A stretch of 64,000 nt of DNA from CAVTHW01 sp963734625 (lineage in GTDB: Bacteria; Acidobacteriota; Terriglobia; Bryobacterales; Bryobacteraceae): NCBI GenBank assembly GCA_963734625.1, contig CAVTHW010000012.1, positions 62,001-126,000 of the forward strand, read 5' to 3'. The notes under the pieces were generated by a model, which was not told where the DNA came from, did not search any database, and saw only the letters and a list, made by a program, of their open reading frames with translations. Shown in pieces: positions 54,809 to 63,217 of the stretch (positions are counted from its first letter, which is position 1; each line of letters begins with the position of its first letter). A program made the translations under genes and the position numbers.

Positions 54809-55017
54809 CTAGGCGGCGGTTCGTGGCAGCACTTCCTTTTCAATCTGCGGCTGAATCCGTTGCCCAGCGACCTCGAGGTCGTAGGCGACCTGAAGATTCA
54901 ACCAATACTGCGGCGATGTGCCGCCAGCGGTCATTGATCCGAATGCTGTGCTGGCCGGCCCGGTCGCCCTTCAGCACCTTTAACCGGTTGCCCCGAATGG
55001 ACAGGAGCGCGAATGGG
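54809..55017 (-). pseudogene. higBA toxin-antitoxin remnant (fused by deletion)
   Basis: On the minus strand, about 54912-55017 encodes GNRLKVLKGDRAGQHSIRI and NDRWR, the core of HigB/RelE-like toxins. At about 54915 it joins, in a different frame, GTSPQYWLNLQVAYDLEVAG and a tail to a TAG at 54809, which is the C-terminal end of the HigA antitoxin. The rest of both genes is deleted. A 60-codon frame over this region is only the toxin piece read through the junction. Confidence 0.65.
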
Positions 55018-55125
55018 GCCACTTCGCCCCGTCCGCGCTCTTCTCAGCCCACGGACCCTTCGGTGTTGCGATTGAGCGCGACCTCTACTTCAAGCCTGGT
55101 CCGTTCAGCCAAGCAGTGCCGCACT
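54985..55125 (+). pseudogene. DUF2958 C-terminal remnant
   Basis: The plus strand reads EREWGHFAPSALFSAHGPFG then IERDLYFKPGPF, close to the end of DUF2958 proteins that are carried by plasmids and integrative elements. No start or N-terminal part is present. It overlaps the first bases of the higB remnant on the other strand. Together they fill most of the 485-base gap 54678-55163; a 7-bp inverted repeat (54716-54731) is the only other thing I see there. Confidence 0.5.
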
Positions 55126-55163
55126 ATCACCGGGAAGCCGGAGTTTCCATCGATGCAGGCGTC

Positions 55164-56327
55164 TCAAAGCGCGATCTTCGCTATACGATTGACGGCTTCT
55201 TCGATGCGTTCCTTGCTCACCGTGAGAGCCAGCCTGACATAGCCTTCGCCCGGCTCTCCAAATCCGCTTCCCGGAGTCGTTACAATTCCCGCTTCACGCA
55301 AAAGCAGAGTCGTGAATTCCGTGGATTTGTACTTAGCCGGGATCGGGCACCAGACATAGAAGGTGGCCTTCGGCACCTCGGGATTGAGACCGATCTTCCG
55401 CAAGCCGCTTATGAGGGCATTGCGCCTGTCCCGGTAAATACTCTGCATTTCCGCAACACAGCCCTGATCTCCTTCCAGGGCGGCTATGCCGGCAAATTGG
55501 ACCGCGTTGAACGCTCCGGAATCTATATTGCTCTTAATCTGCCCCAGGCCGTTTATCACCTGGGCATTTCCGACGGCGAAACCCAAACGCCAGCCGGTCA
55601 TGTTATAGGTCTTCGACAGGGAGTGGAATTCGATGCCGATATCCTTGGCGCCGGGAAGCTCCATAAAACTCATGGGACGGTACCCGTCAAACGCCATCTC
55701 GGTGTATGCGGCATCGTGACAGACCATCAAGCCGTACTCTCTGGCAAAATCTATCACCTTCAGATAGAAGTCCCGTTCCGCCGTTGCTCCCGTCGGATTA
55801 TTGGGGTAGTTGATGAAGATCAGCTTGGCCCGTCGGGCGATGTCAGCCGGAATCGCCTTCAGGTCGGGCAGGAAACGGTTTTCGCGGCTCAGGGGCATGA
55901 AATAGGACTCGCCTCCGGCAAACATGTTGGTGACGTGGTAGACCGGATAAGCGGGGCTTGGTACAAGCGCCAGATCTCCCGGGTTGATGAAGGCCAGCGG
56001 CAGGTGGGCAATTCCCTCCTTGGAACCAATCAAGGTAAGCACCTCGTTACCTGCATCCAGATCCACGCCAAACCGACGCCGGTACCAACTGGCGACGCTT
56101 CCCTTGAACTTATTCATGCCCGAATAGGAGGGATACTGATGGTTTGCGGGATCATGCGCCGCTTTATTCAGCTCTTCGATGATATGCTTCGGGGTCGGCA
56201 AGTCGGGATCACCCACACCCAGATTGATGACATCCACGCCTTTGGCCATAAGTTCGGCCTTCAGGCGGTCTATTTCCTGAAAAAGATAAGGGGGAAGCCG
56301 TTTCAACCTGTCCGCCCGGTCAATCAT
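55164..56327 (-). CDS. dapL: LL-diaminopimelate aminotransferase
   Basis: The 387-residue class I aminotransferase has VINLGVGDPDLPTP near residue 33, SYSGMNKFKG, INYPNNPTGATA, HDAAYTEMAFDG and the PLP lysine in SLSKTYNMTGWRLGF. It converts tetrahydrodipicolinate directly to LL-diaminopimelate with glutamate, so no acylation steps are needed. It is the last gene of the lysine operon. GC is about 55-58 percent in sampled lines against about 70-75 percent in lysC, so it and dapF have a different composition from the rest. Confidence 0.9.
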   Translation of the reverse strand: MIDRADRLKRLPPYLFQEIDRLKAELMAKGVDVINLGVGDPDLPTPKHIIEELNKAAHDPANHQYPSYSGMNKFKGSVASWYRRRFGVDLDAGNEVLTLIGSKEGIAHLPLAFINPGDLALVPSPAYPVYHVTNMFAGGESYFMPLSRENRFLPDLKAIPADIARRAKLIFINYPNNPTGATAERDFYLKVIDFAREYGLMVCHDAAYTEMAFDGYRPMSFMELPGAKDIGIEFHSLSKTYNMTGWRLGFAVGNAQVINGLGQIKSNIDSGAFNAVQFAGIAALEGDQGCVAEMQSIYRDRRNALISGLRKIGLNPEVPKATFYVWCPIPAKYKSTEFTTLLLREAGIVTTPGSGFGEPGEGYVRLALTVSKERIEEAVNRIAKIAL

Positions 56328-56350
56328 TCCTCAGTCCTCCCAAAAAGTCG

Positions 56351-57259
56351 CTACAGTGTCTCTTCCCAAAGATCCGCTTCATAGACGACCTTGGCTTCTC
56401 CTTCCAGATAAACCTCCTGGAATTGGATCACATCCGGATGATGCGCTGAACGCACCGGGTCAAAATAAATGGTCAAAGTCTCGCCGCTTCGGGTAAGCAC
56501 GTCAACAGGGGAAACAACCCGATCCCTTACGGCGGAAATGAGCGAGGAGGCTATGGCGCCGGTTCCGCAGGCAAGGGTCTCCGCTTCAACCCCACGCTCA
56601 TAGGTGCGAACCGCAACGTGATGTGCATCCTGCACGCAAACGAAATTGACATTCGTGCCAGCGGGCTGGAAATGAGGATGGAATCGGAGCGCTTGCCCCC
56701 AGTTCGAAATATCGGCGGATTCCAGCTCCTGCGCGTTTGCCGTGTAACAAACAACGTGAGGAACTCCGGTGTTGATAAAATCCAAATCGAAGGAATTTCC
56801 GCTCACTTCGAGATGAATATCCGTCTGGAGGCTGTGGGGTTGGGTCATTTGAACCTTGACCCTGCTTCCCGAAATCTCGGCCTTAATGATCCCGGCCAGA
56901 GTGCGAAACGCCATTCGGGGTTGGGCGACAATTCCCGTGAGGCAGGCGAATCGTGCCGCGCAGCGGGCGCCGTTGCCGCACATCTCCGCTTCACTGGCAT
57001 CGGCGTTGAAGAAGCGCCATTTGAAGTCAACCTCGGGATCGCGCTCGATCAAAATCATCCCGTCGGCGCCGACGGAAAGCTTGCGGCGGCAGGCCTGGCG
57101 AACGAGATTCTGGCAATGATCCGCGTTGAGAAGGCCTTCCCGGTTGTCGATGAGTATGAAATCGTTGCCGGTCCCGGTCATCTTAAAGAAAGGAATCCTT
57201 GGTACGGTGTAAGCGTCCGGCTTTTCGCCGTAGAGTTTCTCGATGTCAGTTTGCGGCAT
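56351..57259 (-). CDS. dapF: Diaminopimelate epimerase
   Basis: The 302-residue enzyme has both catalytic cysteines: CGNGARC near residue 94 and ETLACGTGA near 232, with FFKMTGTGNDFILIDN near residue 24. It interconverts LL- and meso-diaminopimelate for cell wall and lysine synthesis. The N-terminus is about 17-20 residues longer than in typical DapF; no better start is seen. It overlaps dapA by 14 bases and is 23 bases upstream of dapL. Confidence 0.92.
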   Translation of the reverse strand: MPQTDIEKLYGEKPDAYTVPRIPFFKMTGTGNDFILIDNREGLLNADHCQNLVRQACRRKLSVGADGMILIERDPEVDFKWRFFNADASEAEMCGNGARCAARFACLTGIVAQPRMAFRTLAGIIKAEISGSRVKVQMTQPHSLQTDIHLEVSGNSFDLDFINTGVPHVVCYTANAQELESADISNWGQALRFHPHFQPAGTNVNFVCVQDAHHVAVRTYERGVEAETLACGTGAIASSLISAVRDRVVSPVDVLTRSGETLTIYFDPVRSAHHPDVIQFQEVYLEGEAKVVYEADLWEETL

Positions 57260-58142
57260 GAGCGGTTTCGACCAGATTGAGATCGCGAAGAACCTTTTCG
57301 ATCCGGGCTTGATTCGAAGCGCCGGGCGGCACGAGTGGCAGCCGCCATACCGGCTCCAGCAGGCCCATCATCGCCATGGCGGCCTTCACCGGAATCGGGT
57401 TGGATTCGACGAAGTTGACTTCCATCAGCGGGAGATACTGACGATAAACGCGCCGCGCTTCGGCGAACTCGCCGTTTAGGCAAAGCCGGGCCAGTTGCGA
57501 CATCTGGGCCGGAATCTCGTTGCCCGCCGTAGAGATGACGCCCTTGCCGCCCAGCGCGATCACCGGCAGCGTCAGCGCATCGTCGCCGGATAGGACCGCG
57601 AACCGCTCCGGGACCTGGTTCAGGATCGCGGCGATCTGCGCGATGTTGCCGGAGGCTTCCTTGACACCGTAGATGTTGTCGATCTCGGATAGCCGCTTCA
57701 GCGTGGCCGGCTCGACGTTGACCCCCGTGCGGCCTTGCACGCTGTAGACGATAACCGGCAGCCGGACGGCGGCGGCGATGGCCTTATAGTGCTGGTACAG
57801 ACCTTCCTGAGTGGGCTTGTTGTAGTAGGGCGTTACGGAAAGGATGCCGTCCGCGCCCAGGGCTTCCAGTTCTTTGGCCAGCGCTATCACCTTGGACGTG
57901 TCGTATCCGCCCGCGCCCGCCACCACCGGAACTTTGCCCTTCGCCTCTTCCAGCGCAATCTCAACCACGCGCAGGTGCTCGGCGTGGCTCAGCGTGGGAC
58001 TCTCGCCGGTGGTTCCGCAAGGGACCAGGAAACTAATCCCGGCTTCGATCTGGCGCCGCGCCAGCCGCCGCAGCGCAGCCTCGTCCAGCGACAAATCTTT
58101 CTTGAACGGCGTGACCAGAGCGGTGCCGCAGCCCGTCAACAT
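57246..58142 (-). CDS. dapA: 4-hydroxy-tetrahydrodipicolinate synthase
   Basis: The 298-residue TIM-barrel protein has GCGTALVTPFKKD near the start, PCGTTGESPTLSH near residue 42, VTPYYNKPTQEGLYQHYKAI, IVYSVQGRTGVN and the Schiff-base Lys in YGVKEASGN near residue 160. It joins pyruvate and aspartate semialdehyde. The ATG at 58142 follows GGAGG and overlaps the dapB stop by 7 bases. Confidence 0.95.
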   Translation of the reverse strand: MLTGCGTALVTPFKKDLSLDEAALRRLARRQIEAGISFLVPCGTTGESPTLSHAEHLRVVEIALEEAKGKVPVVAGAGGYDTSKVIALAKELEALGADGILSVTPYYNKPTQEGLYQHYKAIAAAVRLPVIVYSVQGRTGVNVEPATLKRLSEIDNIYGVKEASGNIAQIAAILNQVPERFAVLSGDDALTLPVIALGGKGVISTAGNEIPAQMSQLARLCLNGEFAEARRVYRQYLPLMEVNFVESNPIPVKAAMAMMGLLEPVWRLPLVPPGASNQARIEKVLRDLNLVETAHAAN

Positions 58143-58837
58143 GTACCACCTCCAAACAACACTTCGCTGAACTCAAAAAAGCCCTGCTTGCCCACCACCC
58201 ATTGTCCCGCCTTGAGCGCTCCGCGTGCGAAGCCTTCGCGGCTGCGCGCGGTGTGCCGCAACGTGAGCGTGTCGGCCGAGGAGTCGAAGCCGATCTCGTG
58301 CGTCCCGGGAATCGTCCCGGCGCGATTCGAGGACACGCTCACCGGCAGCGAGTAGCCGGCCTTCCGCATCTCCTCGACCAGCTTCAGCAGCGTGCCCGAG
58401 GGCGCGTCCTTTTTCGCCGAGTGATGGATCTCCCAGCCCCACGCGCCGTAATTCGCCTCGTCCTTCATCAATCGCGCCGCCTCCGACACCAGCCGGAAGA
58501 AGACATTTACGCCCACCGAGTAGTTGGGACTCCACACCAGGCCGATGCCGCCCTCTTCCACCGCCCTCTTCACCCGGTCCATTTGATCGAGCCAGCCCGT
58601 GGTGCCCTCGACGATATTCACGCCCAGCGCGGCGATGCGTTCGATGTTCTCGACCGCCGCAGACGGGATGGAGAAGTCTATGGCCGCGTCGATCCCGCGG
58701 AAGTTCTCCGGCGTTACGCCCTCGAAATTCGCGTTATTGAACTCGTCGAGCTTCAGCGCCACGGTGAAGCCGTAGTCCGGCGCGAGCTGCTCGACCAGCC
58801 GCCCCATCTTCCCGTATCCGACAATCGCCAGGTTCAT
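58136..58837 (-). CDS. dapB: 4-hydroxy-tetrahydrodipicolinate reductase
   Basis: Starting at ATG 58837 the product is about 233 residues, at the short end for DapB. The Rossmann motif VGYGKMGRLV starts at residue 6; the catalytic region is EIHHSAKKDAPSGT. It reduces the DapA product with NAD(P)H. A TTG at 58843 is an alternative start with better ribosome-site spacing (GAGG). The gene nearly touches lysC. Confidence 0.92.
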   Translation of the reverse strand: MNLAIVGYGKMGRLVEQLAPDYGFTVALKLDEFNNANFEGVTPENFRGIDAAIDFSIPSAAVENIERIAALGVNIVEGTTGWLDQMDRVKRAVEEGGIGLVWSPNYSVGVNVFFRLVSEAARLMKDEANYGAWGWEIHHSAKKDAPSGTLLKLVEEMRKAGYSLPVSVSSNRAGTIPGTHEIGFDSSADTLTLRHTARSREGFARGALKAGQWVVGKQGFFEFSEVLFGGGTC

Positions 58838-58839
58838 AA

Positions 58840-60210
58840 TCAATCAAAGACCTCGGGATCCAGTTCGGTGAAGAATTCACGGTGCAGCAGGTCGACGGCC
58901 CGAGCCAGGTCCTGCTCCGCCACCACAAAGGTCAGGTTCAAACGCGAAGCTCCCTGCGAAATCATGCGTATGTTGACTCCGCCGAGCGCGCCGAATGCGC
59001 GCCCCGCCACGCCCGGCGTGAAGCGGATGTCGTCTCCCACCAGGCAGACAATCGCCTGGCCCTCCTCCACGTCAACTTCGGAGAAGTGCCGCAGTTCTTC
59101 ACAAATATCCGCCAGCCGCGCGACGTTGTCAATGGTCAGCGAAACGCTGACCTCGGAGGTTGACACCACGTCCACCGGAGTCTGGTGGCGGTCGAAAACC
59201 TCGAAGATGCGCCGCAGGAAGCCGTGCGCCATGAGCATTCGCGTCGAATGAATGTTGACGACGGCGATTTTGCGCTTGCATGCGATCGACTTGATAGCGT
59301 TGCTGCAGGAAACGGCTTTCCCCACGATCCGCGTCCCGGAAACCTCCGGCCGGCGGGAGTTCAGGATCAGCACCGGGATGTTCTTTTCGACGGCCGGCAG
59401 CACGGTGGCCGGGTGCAGAACCTTCGCCCCGAAATAGGCCAGCTCGGCGGCCTCGGCGAATGAGATCGTCTTAACCCGGCGACCGCCCGGCAGAATCCCG
59501 GGATCGGCCGTCAGCATGCCGTCCACGTCGGTCCAGATCTGAATCTCTTCGGCGCCGATGCCCGCGCCCACGATCGAGGCACTGAAATCGGACCCGCCCC
59601 GGCCGAGCGTCGTGGTCACGCCGGTCTCGGTCGATCCGATGAAGCCGCCCATCACGACCACTTTGCTCCGCGCCAGCGACGCGACCCTCGCGGCCAGCCG
59701 GGCGTAAGTTTGGGAGTAGATCGGAACGGCCTGCGTGTGCCGGTTGTCTGTGATCATCACCTCGCGCGAATCAACGTGCGCCGCGTCCATGCCGAAATGG
59801 CGAAACGCCAGGGCGATGAGCGCGCTCGACAGCCGCTCTCCGTAGCTCGAAACCACGTCCACCGAGCGCGGTGAAAGTTCGCCCACCACCGCAAACCCCT
59901 TGAGCATCTCGGCCAGTTCACCGAAACAGCCCTCAATGACACGTTCCGCCTCCGGCCAATCCTCGCTCGAGATGACCGGCCGCGCCTCCTGCAGATGGTA
60001 GGCGCGGAGTCCTTCAAGCTGTTCGAGGGCCTCTTCCCGCCGGCCTTCGATGGCGGCCTGCGCCATGGCCAGCAGCCGGTTGGTGGTTTTGCCCATCGCC
60101 GAAACCACTACCACGGGGCGGCGGTCGCTCCGCGCCTTGACGATGGAGGCTACCCGCTCGATGGCGGCCGCCGACTCCACCGACGAGCCGCCGAATTTCA
60201 TTACGATCAT
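58840..60210 (-). CDS. lysC: Aspartate kinase
   Basis: The 456-residue enzyme begins MIVMKFGGSSVESAAAI, the kinase nucleotide motif, and continues with FIGSTETGVTTTLGRGGSDFSA near 218 and WTDVDGM. Two ACT domains follow (about 318-456), which bind the lysine or threonine feedback inhibitor. It is monofunctional. It phosphorylates aspartate to start the pathway. Together with asd it supplies aspartate semialdehyde to the operon. Confidence 0.94.
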   Translation of the reverse strand: MIVMKFGGSSVESAAAIERVASIVKARSDRRPVVVVSAMGKTTNRLLAMAQAAIEGRREEALEQLEGLRAYHLQEARPVISSEDWPEAERVIEGCFGELAEMLKGFAVVGELSPRSVDVVSSYGERLSSALIALAFRHFGMDAAHVDSREVMITDNRHTQAVPIYSQTYARLAARVASLARSKVVVMGGFIGSTETGVTTTLGRGGSDFSASIVGAGIGAEEIQIWTDVDGMLTADPGILPGGRRVKTISFAEAAELAYFGAKVLHPATVLPAVEKNIPVLILNSRRPEVSGTRIVGKAVSCSNAIKSIACKRKIAVVNIHSTRMLMAHGFLRRIFEVFDRHQTPVDVVSTSEVSVSLTIDNVARLADICEELRHFSEVDVEEGQAIVCLVGDDIRFTPGVAGRAFGALGGVNIRMISQGASRLNLTFVVAEQDLARAVDLLHREFFTELDPEVFD

Positions 60211-60212
60211 GG

Positions 60213-61262
60213 CTAGTCCAGCAGCCCTTCGCTGGCCATCAGCTCGGCGTTCAGCACCGCCGCGCCGGCGGCGCCGCGAATCGTGTTGTGTCCCATCGCC
60301 ACGAACTTGTAGTCGAGCGCGGGGCAGTGCCGCAGCCGGCCCACAAAGACCGCCATGCCGTGCTCGCGCTCGACGTCCTTGCGCGGCTGCGGGCGATTGG
60401 CCTGGTGCATGTAGATCACCGGCCTGGGTGGCGCGCTGGGCAGCGCTCGCTGTTGCGGAACGCTGCTGAAGCCGTCGAAGGCGCGCAGCAATTCGGCCTC
60501 GGTAACCTTGGAGGCGAATTCCACCGAGACGGTCACCGTGTGCCCGTCCACCACCGCAACGCGGTTGCAGTGCGCGCTCACCTTGGCGGCAAGATCGGCG
60601 ATCCGGCCGCCGTCGAAGTCGCCCAGGATCTTTTGCGTCTCCTGCTGCATCTTCTCTTCCTCACCGCCGATGTACGGGATCACGTTGCCCACAATGTCCA
60701 TCGAAGGCACGCCCGGGTAGCCGGCTCCCGATATGGCCTGCATGGTTGTGGCGATGACCCGCTTGATGCCGAAGGGCTTGAGCGGCGCCAGTCCCATGGT
60801 CAGCACGACCGTAGAGCAATTCGGATTGGTGACGACGTGCCCCTTCCATCCGCGCTTGGCCTGCTGGATGGGGATCAGCTTCAGGTGATCGGGATTGATC
60901 TCCGGCACCAGCAGCGGCACATCGGGCTCCATGCGATGGTTGCGCGAGTTGGACACGACGGCGTGCCCGGATTGCGCGAAAGCCTGCTCGATCTCGGTGG
61001 CCACGCTGGCGTCCGTCGCCGAGAAAACGAGCTTCGGCGCCTTGCCCGGCTTGCACTCATCCACGACCACATCGGCGACGTAGGCGGGAGTCTCTCCGCC
61101 CAGGTGCCACTGTGCGGCGTCGCGGTACTTCTTGCCCGCCGAGCGGTCGCTGGCGCCTAGCCAGACAAGCTCAAACCAGGGGTGGTTCTCCAGAAACCTG
61201 ACAAAATGCTGGCCCACCATGCCGGTGGCGCCGAGAATGCCGACTTGTATTTTTCTTTCCAT
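60213..61262 (-). CDS. asd: Aspartate-semialdehyde dehydrogenase
   Basis: The 349-residue protein has the NADP motif GILGATGMVGQHFVRFL at residues 8-24, the catalytic Cys in VTNPNCSTVVLTM near residue 149 and AISGAGYPGVP. It is of the archaeal/fungal-like branch (no PGCYPT motif). It reduces aspartyl phosphate to the semialdehyde. It is 2 bases before lysC and has an asymmetric gap of 10 bases after the M20 gene. Confidence 0.93.
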   Translation of the reverse strand: MERKIQVGILGATGMVGQHFVRFLENHPWFELVWLGASDRSAGKKYRDAAQWHLGGETPAYVADVVVDECKPGKAPKLVFSATDASVATEIEQAFAQSGHAVVSNSRNHRMEPDVPLLVPEINPDHLKLIPIQQAKRGWKGHVVTNPNCSTVVLTMGLAPLKPFGIKRVIATTMQAISGAGYPGVPSMDIVGNVIPYIGGEEEKMQQETQKILGDFDGGRIADLAAKVSAHCNRVAVVDGHTVTVSVEFASKVTEAELLRAFDGFSSVPQQRALPSAPPRPVIYMHQANRPQPRKDVEREHGMAVFVGRLRHCPALDYKFVAMGHNTIRGAAGAAVLNAELMASEGLLD

Positions 61263-61272
61263 ATATTGTTAT

Positions 61273-62283
61273 TCACTTGGAGGCGAGCAATTTTCTCACC
61301 ATCCGCTGATAGATCTGAACAGCCTCCAGAAGTTGCGCCTTTGTAACGTGCTCTTCCAGGGTGTGGGCCACGTGGATCGACCCGGGGCCAATCAGGTAAG
61401 GCTCGCCCCAGGCCCGGCCGAAGGCGGGGATATCCGTCGTATAGGCGACCACGATGGTCTCGAATCCTTCCATCGCGGTTAGACGCGCGGCGGGAATGCA
61501 CAACACTTCCCGGGCGGCGACCAGCCCTTCAGTGGCGCGCGCGATCCACTCGCGCAGGGGCTCGGCGTCGGAGACCAGCCGGTACATTACCTCCGCGCTG
61601 GCCTCGTCGGCGATGACGTTCGGCGCGCGGCCGCCGGCGATGGTGCCGATGTTCAGCGTCGCCGGCCCGAGGACGGGATCTAACGGCAGCGGCGCGGAGC
61701 GCAGCCTCTCCAGGGCGTCCAGCAGCTTGTCGATCGCGGACTCGCCGAGTTCAGGGTAGGCCGAATGCGCCATCTTGCCCGTGGCCGCCAATTCGTAACG
61801 CAGCGCCCCCTTCGAACCCAGCGCCAGTCGGTTTCCGGTCGGCTCGCCGTTAATCAGGTAGCGCGACCCGCGCGGATTGCAGGCGGCGGCCAGCGCCCCG
61901 ACGCTGTTCTTTTCCTCGCCAACGACGAACAGCACACCGAAGTTTCGCGCGCCGCTTTCGAGCAGTTCCTGGGCGGCCTGCGCCATGCAGGCGATGATCC
62001 CTTTGGCGTCGCAGGCCCCGCGGCCCCAGATGCGGTCCGCCTCCTCGCGGGCCGGCGCGTAGGGCGGGACGGTATCCATGTGCGTCGAAAGGGTGACGAT
62101 CGGCTCGCCCCAATGCGCGAAGACGTTGAAGCGTCCGGGCTCGACGTGCATCTTCTCGACGCGCCCGTTATGGCGCACGGCCAGAGCTGAGAGATGGGTG
62201 AAGAGGAACTCGCCGACCTCTGCTTCGTTGGTGGTGATCGACTCGATGCCGATCAGCTTACGCGTCAATTCGAAAAGTTCCAT
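61273..62283 (-). CDS. M20 family deacylase, acetylornithine deacetylase/DapE-like
   Basis: I start at the ATG at 62283 (MELFELTRKL), which follows GGAAGG, since the longer frame would be inside the riboswitch leader. The product is about 336 residues: STHMDTVPPY (metal ligands) near residue 65, GRGACDAKGIIACM near 86, VGEEKNSVGA near 117 and a dimer domain in the middle. It is the first gene of the lysine operon. Since dapL bypasses the succinyl steps, a classical desuccinylase is not required, so an acyl-lysine or other amino-acyl substrate is possible. Confidence 0.82.
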   Translation of the reverse strand: MELFELTRKLIGIESITTNEAEVGEFLFTHLSALAVRHNGRVEKMHVEPGRFNVFAHWGEPIVTLSTHMDTVPPYAPAREEADRIWGRGACDAKGIIACMAQAAQELLESGARNFGVLFVVGEEKNSVGALAAACNPRGSRYLINGEPTGNRLALGSKGALRYELAATGKMAHSAYPELGESAIDKLLDALERLRSAPLPLDPVLGPATLNIGTIAGGRAPNVIADEASAEVMYRLVSDAEPLREWIARATEGLVAAREVLCIPAARLTAMEGFETIVVAYTTDIPAFGRAWGEPYLIGPGSIHVAHTLEEHVTKAQLLEAVQIYQRMVRKLLASK

Positions 62284-62354
62284 CGACAACGTACCTTCCG
62301 GATGGAGAGCGGGAGAAGGAGAGAACCGCGGGGCTGAAACCGGGGCTTCTTCAC

Positions 62355-62551
62355 TTCCCGATAGCGCTCCATCCGTCCAAAACAACGGATGACAGTGGGC
62401 GGCTCTTAGGCTCGCCCCCCAACCGCCGTCGAGCATGGCTTCGAGCGGCGATTTCGGCGGAGAATTGATCAACCCCTTTCGCCGGGATGTCCGGAACCGC
62501 CCGGAACCTCACACCCCGCTACTAATGGCCTCCGCGCCTCTACCAAGAGGA
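62355..62551 (-). promoter_or_regulatory. Lysine riboswitch (L box) upstream of the diaminopimelate operon
   Basis: Read on the minus strand, the blocks that define an L box occur in order: GTAGAGGCGCG (62543-62533), TTAGTAG (62525-62519), GCGAAAGGGG (62482-62473), CGCCGAAA (62459-62452), ACTGTC (62396-62391) and GGAGCGCTATC (62370-62360). These match the five-helix core of known examples upstream of lysC-type genes. Lysine should bind here and reduce operon expression. Between the switch and the gene, CUCCAUCCG next to the GGAAGG site (62307-62299) is complementary to CGGAUGGAG in the aptamer (62375-62367). This suggests control of translation start rather than a terminator, which is not visible. 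Confidence 0.85.
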
Positions 62552-62557
62552 AACCCC

Positions 62558-62587
62558 AGAATATCGAAGCCCCACCGGCCAAGTCAA
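62558..62587 (-). promoter_or_regulatory. Sigma-70-like promoter of the lysine operon
   Basis: On the minus strand a TTGACT -35 (62587-62582) and a TATTCT -10 (62563-62558) are separated by 18 bases. Transcription would begin near 62551, a few bases before the L box. A tandem pair of the 11-base unit AAAAATGGGTC lies just upstream (62590-62611 on the plus strand); its role is unknown. The remaining part of the gap to 62779 shows nothing else I recognise. Confidence 0.65.
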
Positions 62588-62779
62588 ATCAAAAATGGGT
62601 CAAAAATGGGTCAGCCTGAACTGCGCGATTTTTCCGGCTCCGACGTCTGCACCGCGTCATGCGGCAGGGGACCCCAGCCAAGGTACGGTGCTCACGCCGG
62701 CGCATTTACGCTGCAGTGCCACCACGCATCCGAGGCTCTCAAACAAATCGCTCAGTTCAGGCTGATCGGTTTTCCCGGC

Positions 62780-63172
62780 CTACTTGTTCCGGGTCAGCGT
62801 CACCTTGCCGGCGAGCTTCTGGTCCGGGCCGACCTGCACGTCGACCGTACCCTCCAGGCGATCCGGCTTCACCAGCGTGAGCTTCATCCGATAAATCGGA
62901 GCGGGATCGCCCGGAATTGTGACTTGGAAGGTGAGGTCGTTGCCTTCGATCAGGCCTCTCTGGATGTCATACTGCTGCAGCAGGTTCGGTCCGGCCGATC
63001 CGGTGACCGTCTTGCCGGCCTGCTGAAACTCGGCGTAGATGTCCCATTTCAGCGCCTCTCCATCGGGAGACTTGAGATCCATCGAGCCGTCCCACATGCC
63101 CGTGATCCCTGAAGCGGCCGAGAGCAGTCCCGCCGCCAGAACAAGTGCCAAGCCAGCCAGCCGCGACCTCAT
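62780..63172 (-). CDS. Small exported beta-rich protein of unknown function
   Basis: The 130-residue product has a signal peptide (MRSRLAGLALVLAAGLLSAAS) and a beta-rich mature part with GMWDGSMDL and DPAPIYRMKLTLV, reminiscent of small lipocalin-like or barrel domains seen in acidobacterial secreted proteins. I do not recognise a named family. It lies between the remnant permease tail and the lysine riboswitch. Confidence 0.65.
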   Translation of the reverse strand: MRSRLAGLALVLAAGLLSAASGITGMWDGSMDLKSPDGEALKWDIYAEFQQAGKTVTGSAGPNLLQQYDIQRGLIEGNDLTFQVTIPGDPAPIYRMKLTLVKPDRLEGTVDVQVGPDQKLAGKVTLTRNK

Positions 63173-63175
63173 CGT

Positions 63176-63217
63176 TCATTCATAGCGCAGCGCCGCGACC
63201 GGGTCAATCCCCGGCTT
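63176..63217 (-). pseudogene. C-terminal tail of a MacB/FtsX-type permease
   Basis: Immediately after the stop of the upstream gene, in the same frame, the minus strand reads KPGIDPVAALRYE and a TGA. The DPVAALRYE ending is typical of the last residues of the large permeases (ADOP) widespread in acidobacteria. No other part of such a gene is present. It is probably left over from a deletion. Confidence 0.45.

Noticed and set aside
55116..56384. 422-codon open frame on the plus strand
   Set aside because: It is antisense to dapL; only the first residues (a DUF2958-like stretch just before it) look like protein and these belong to the remnant.
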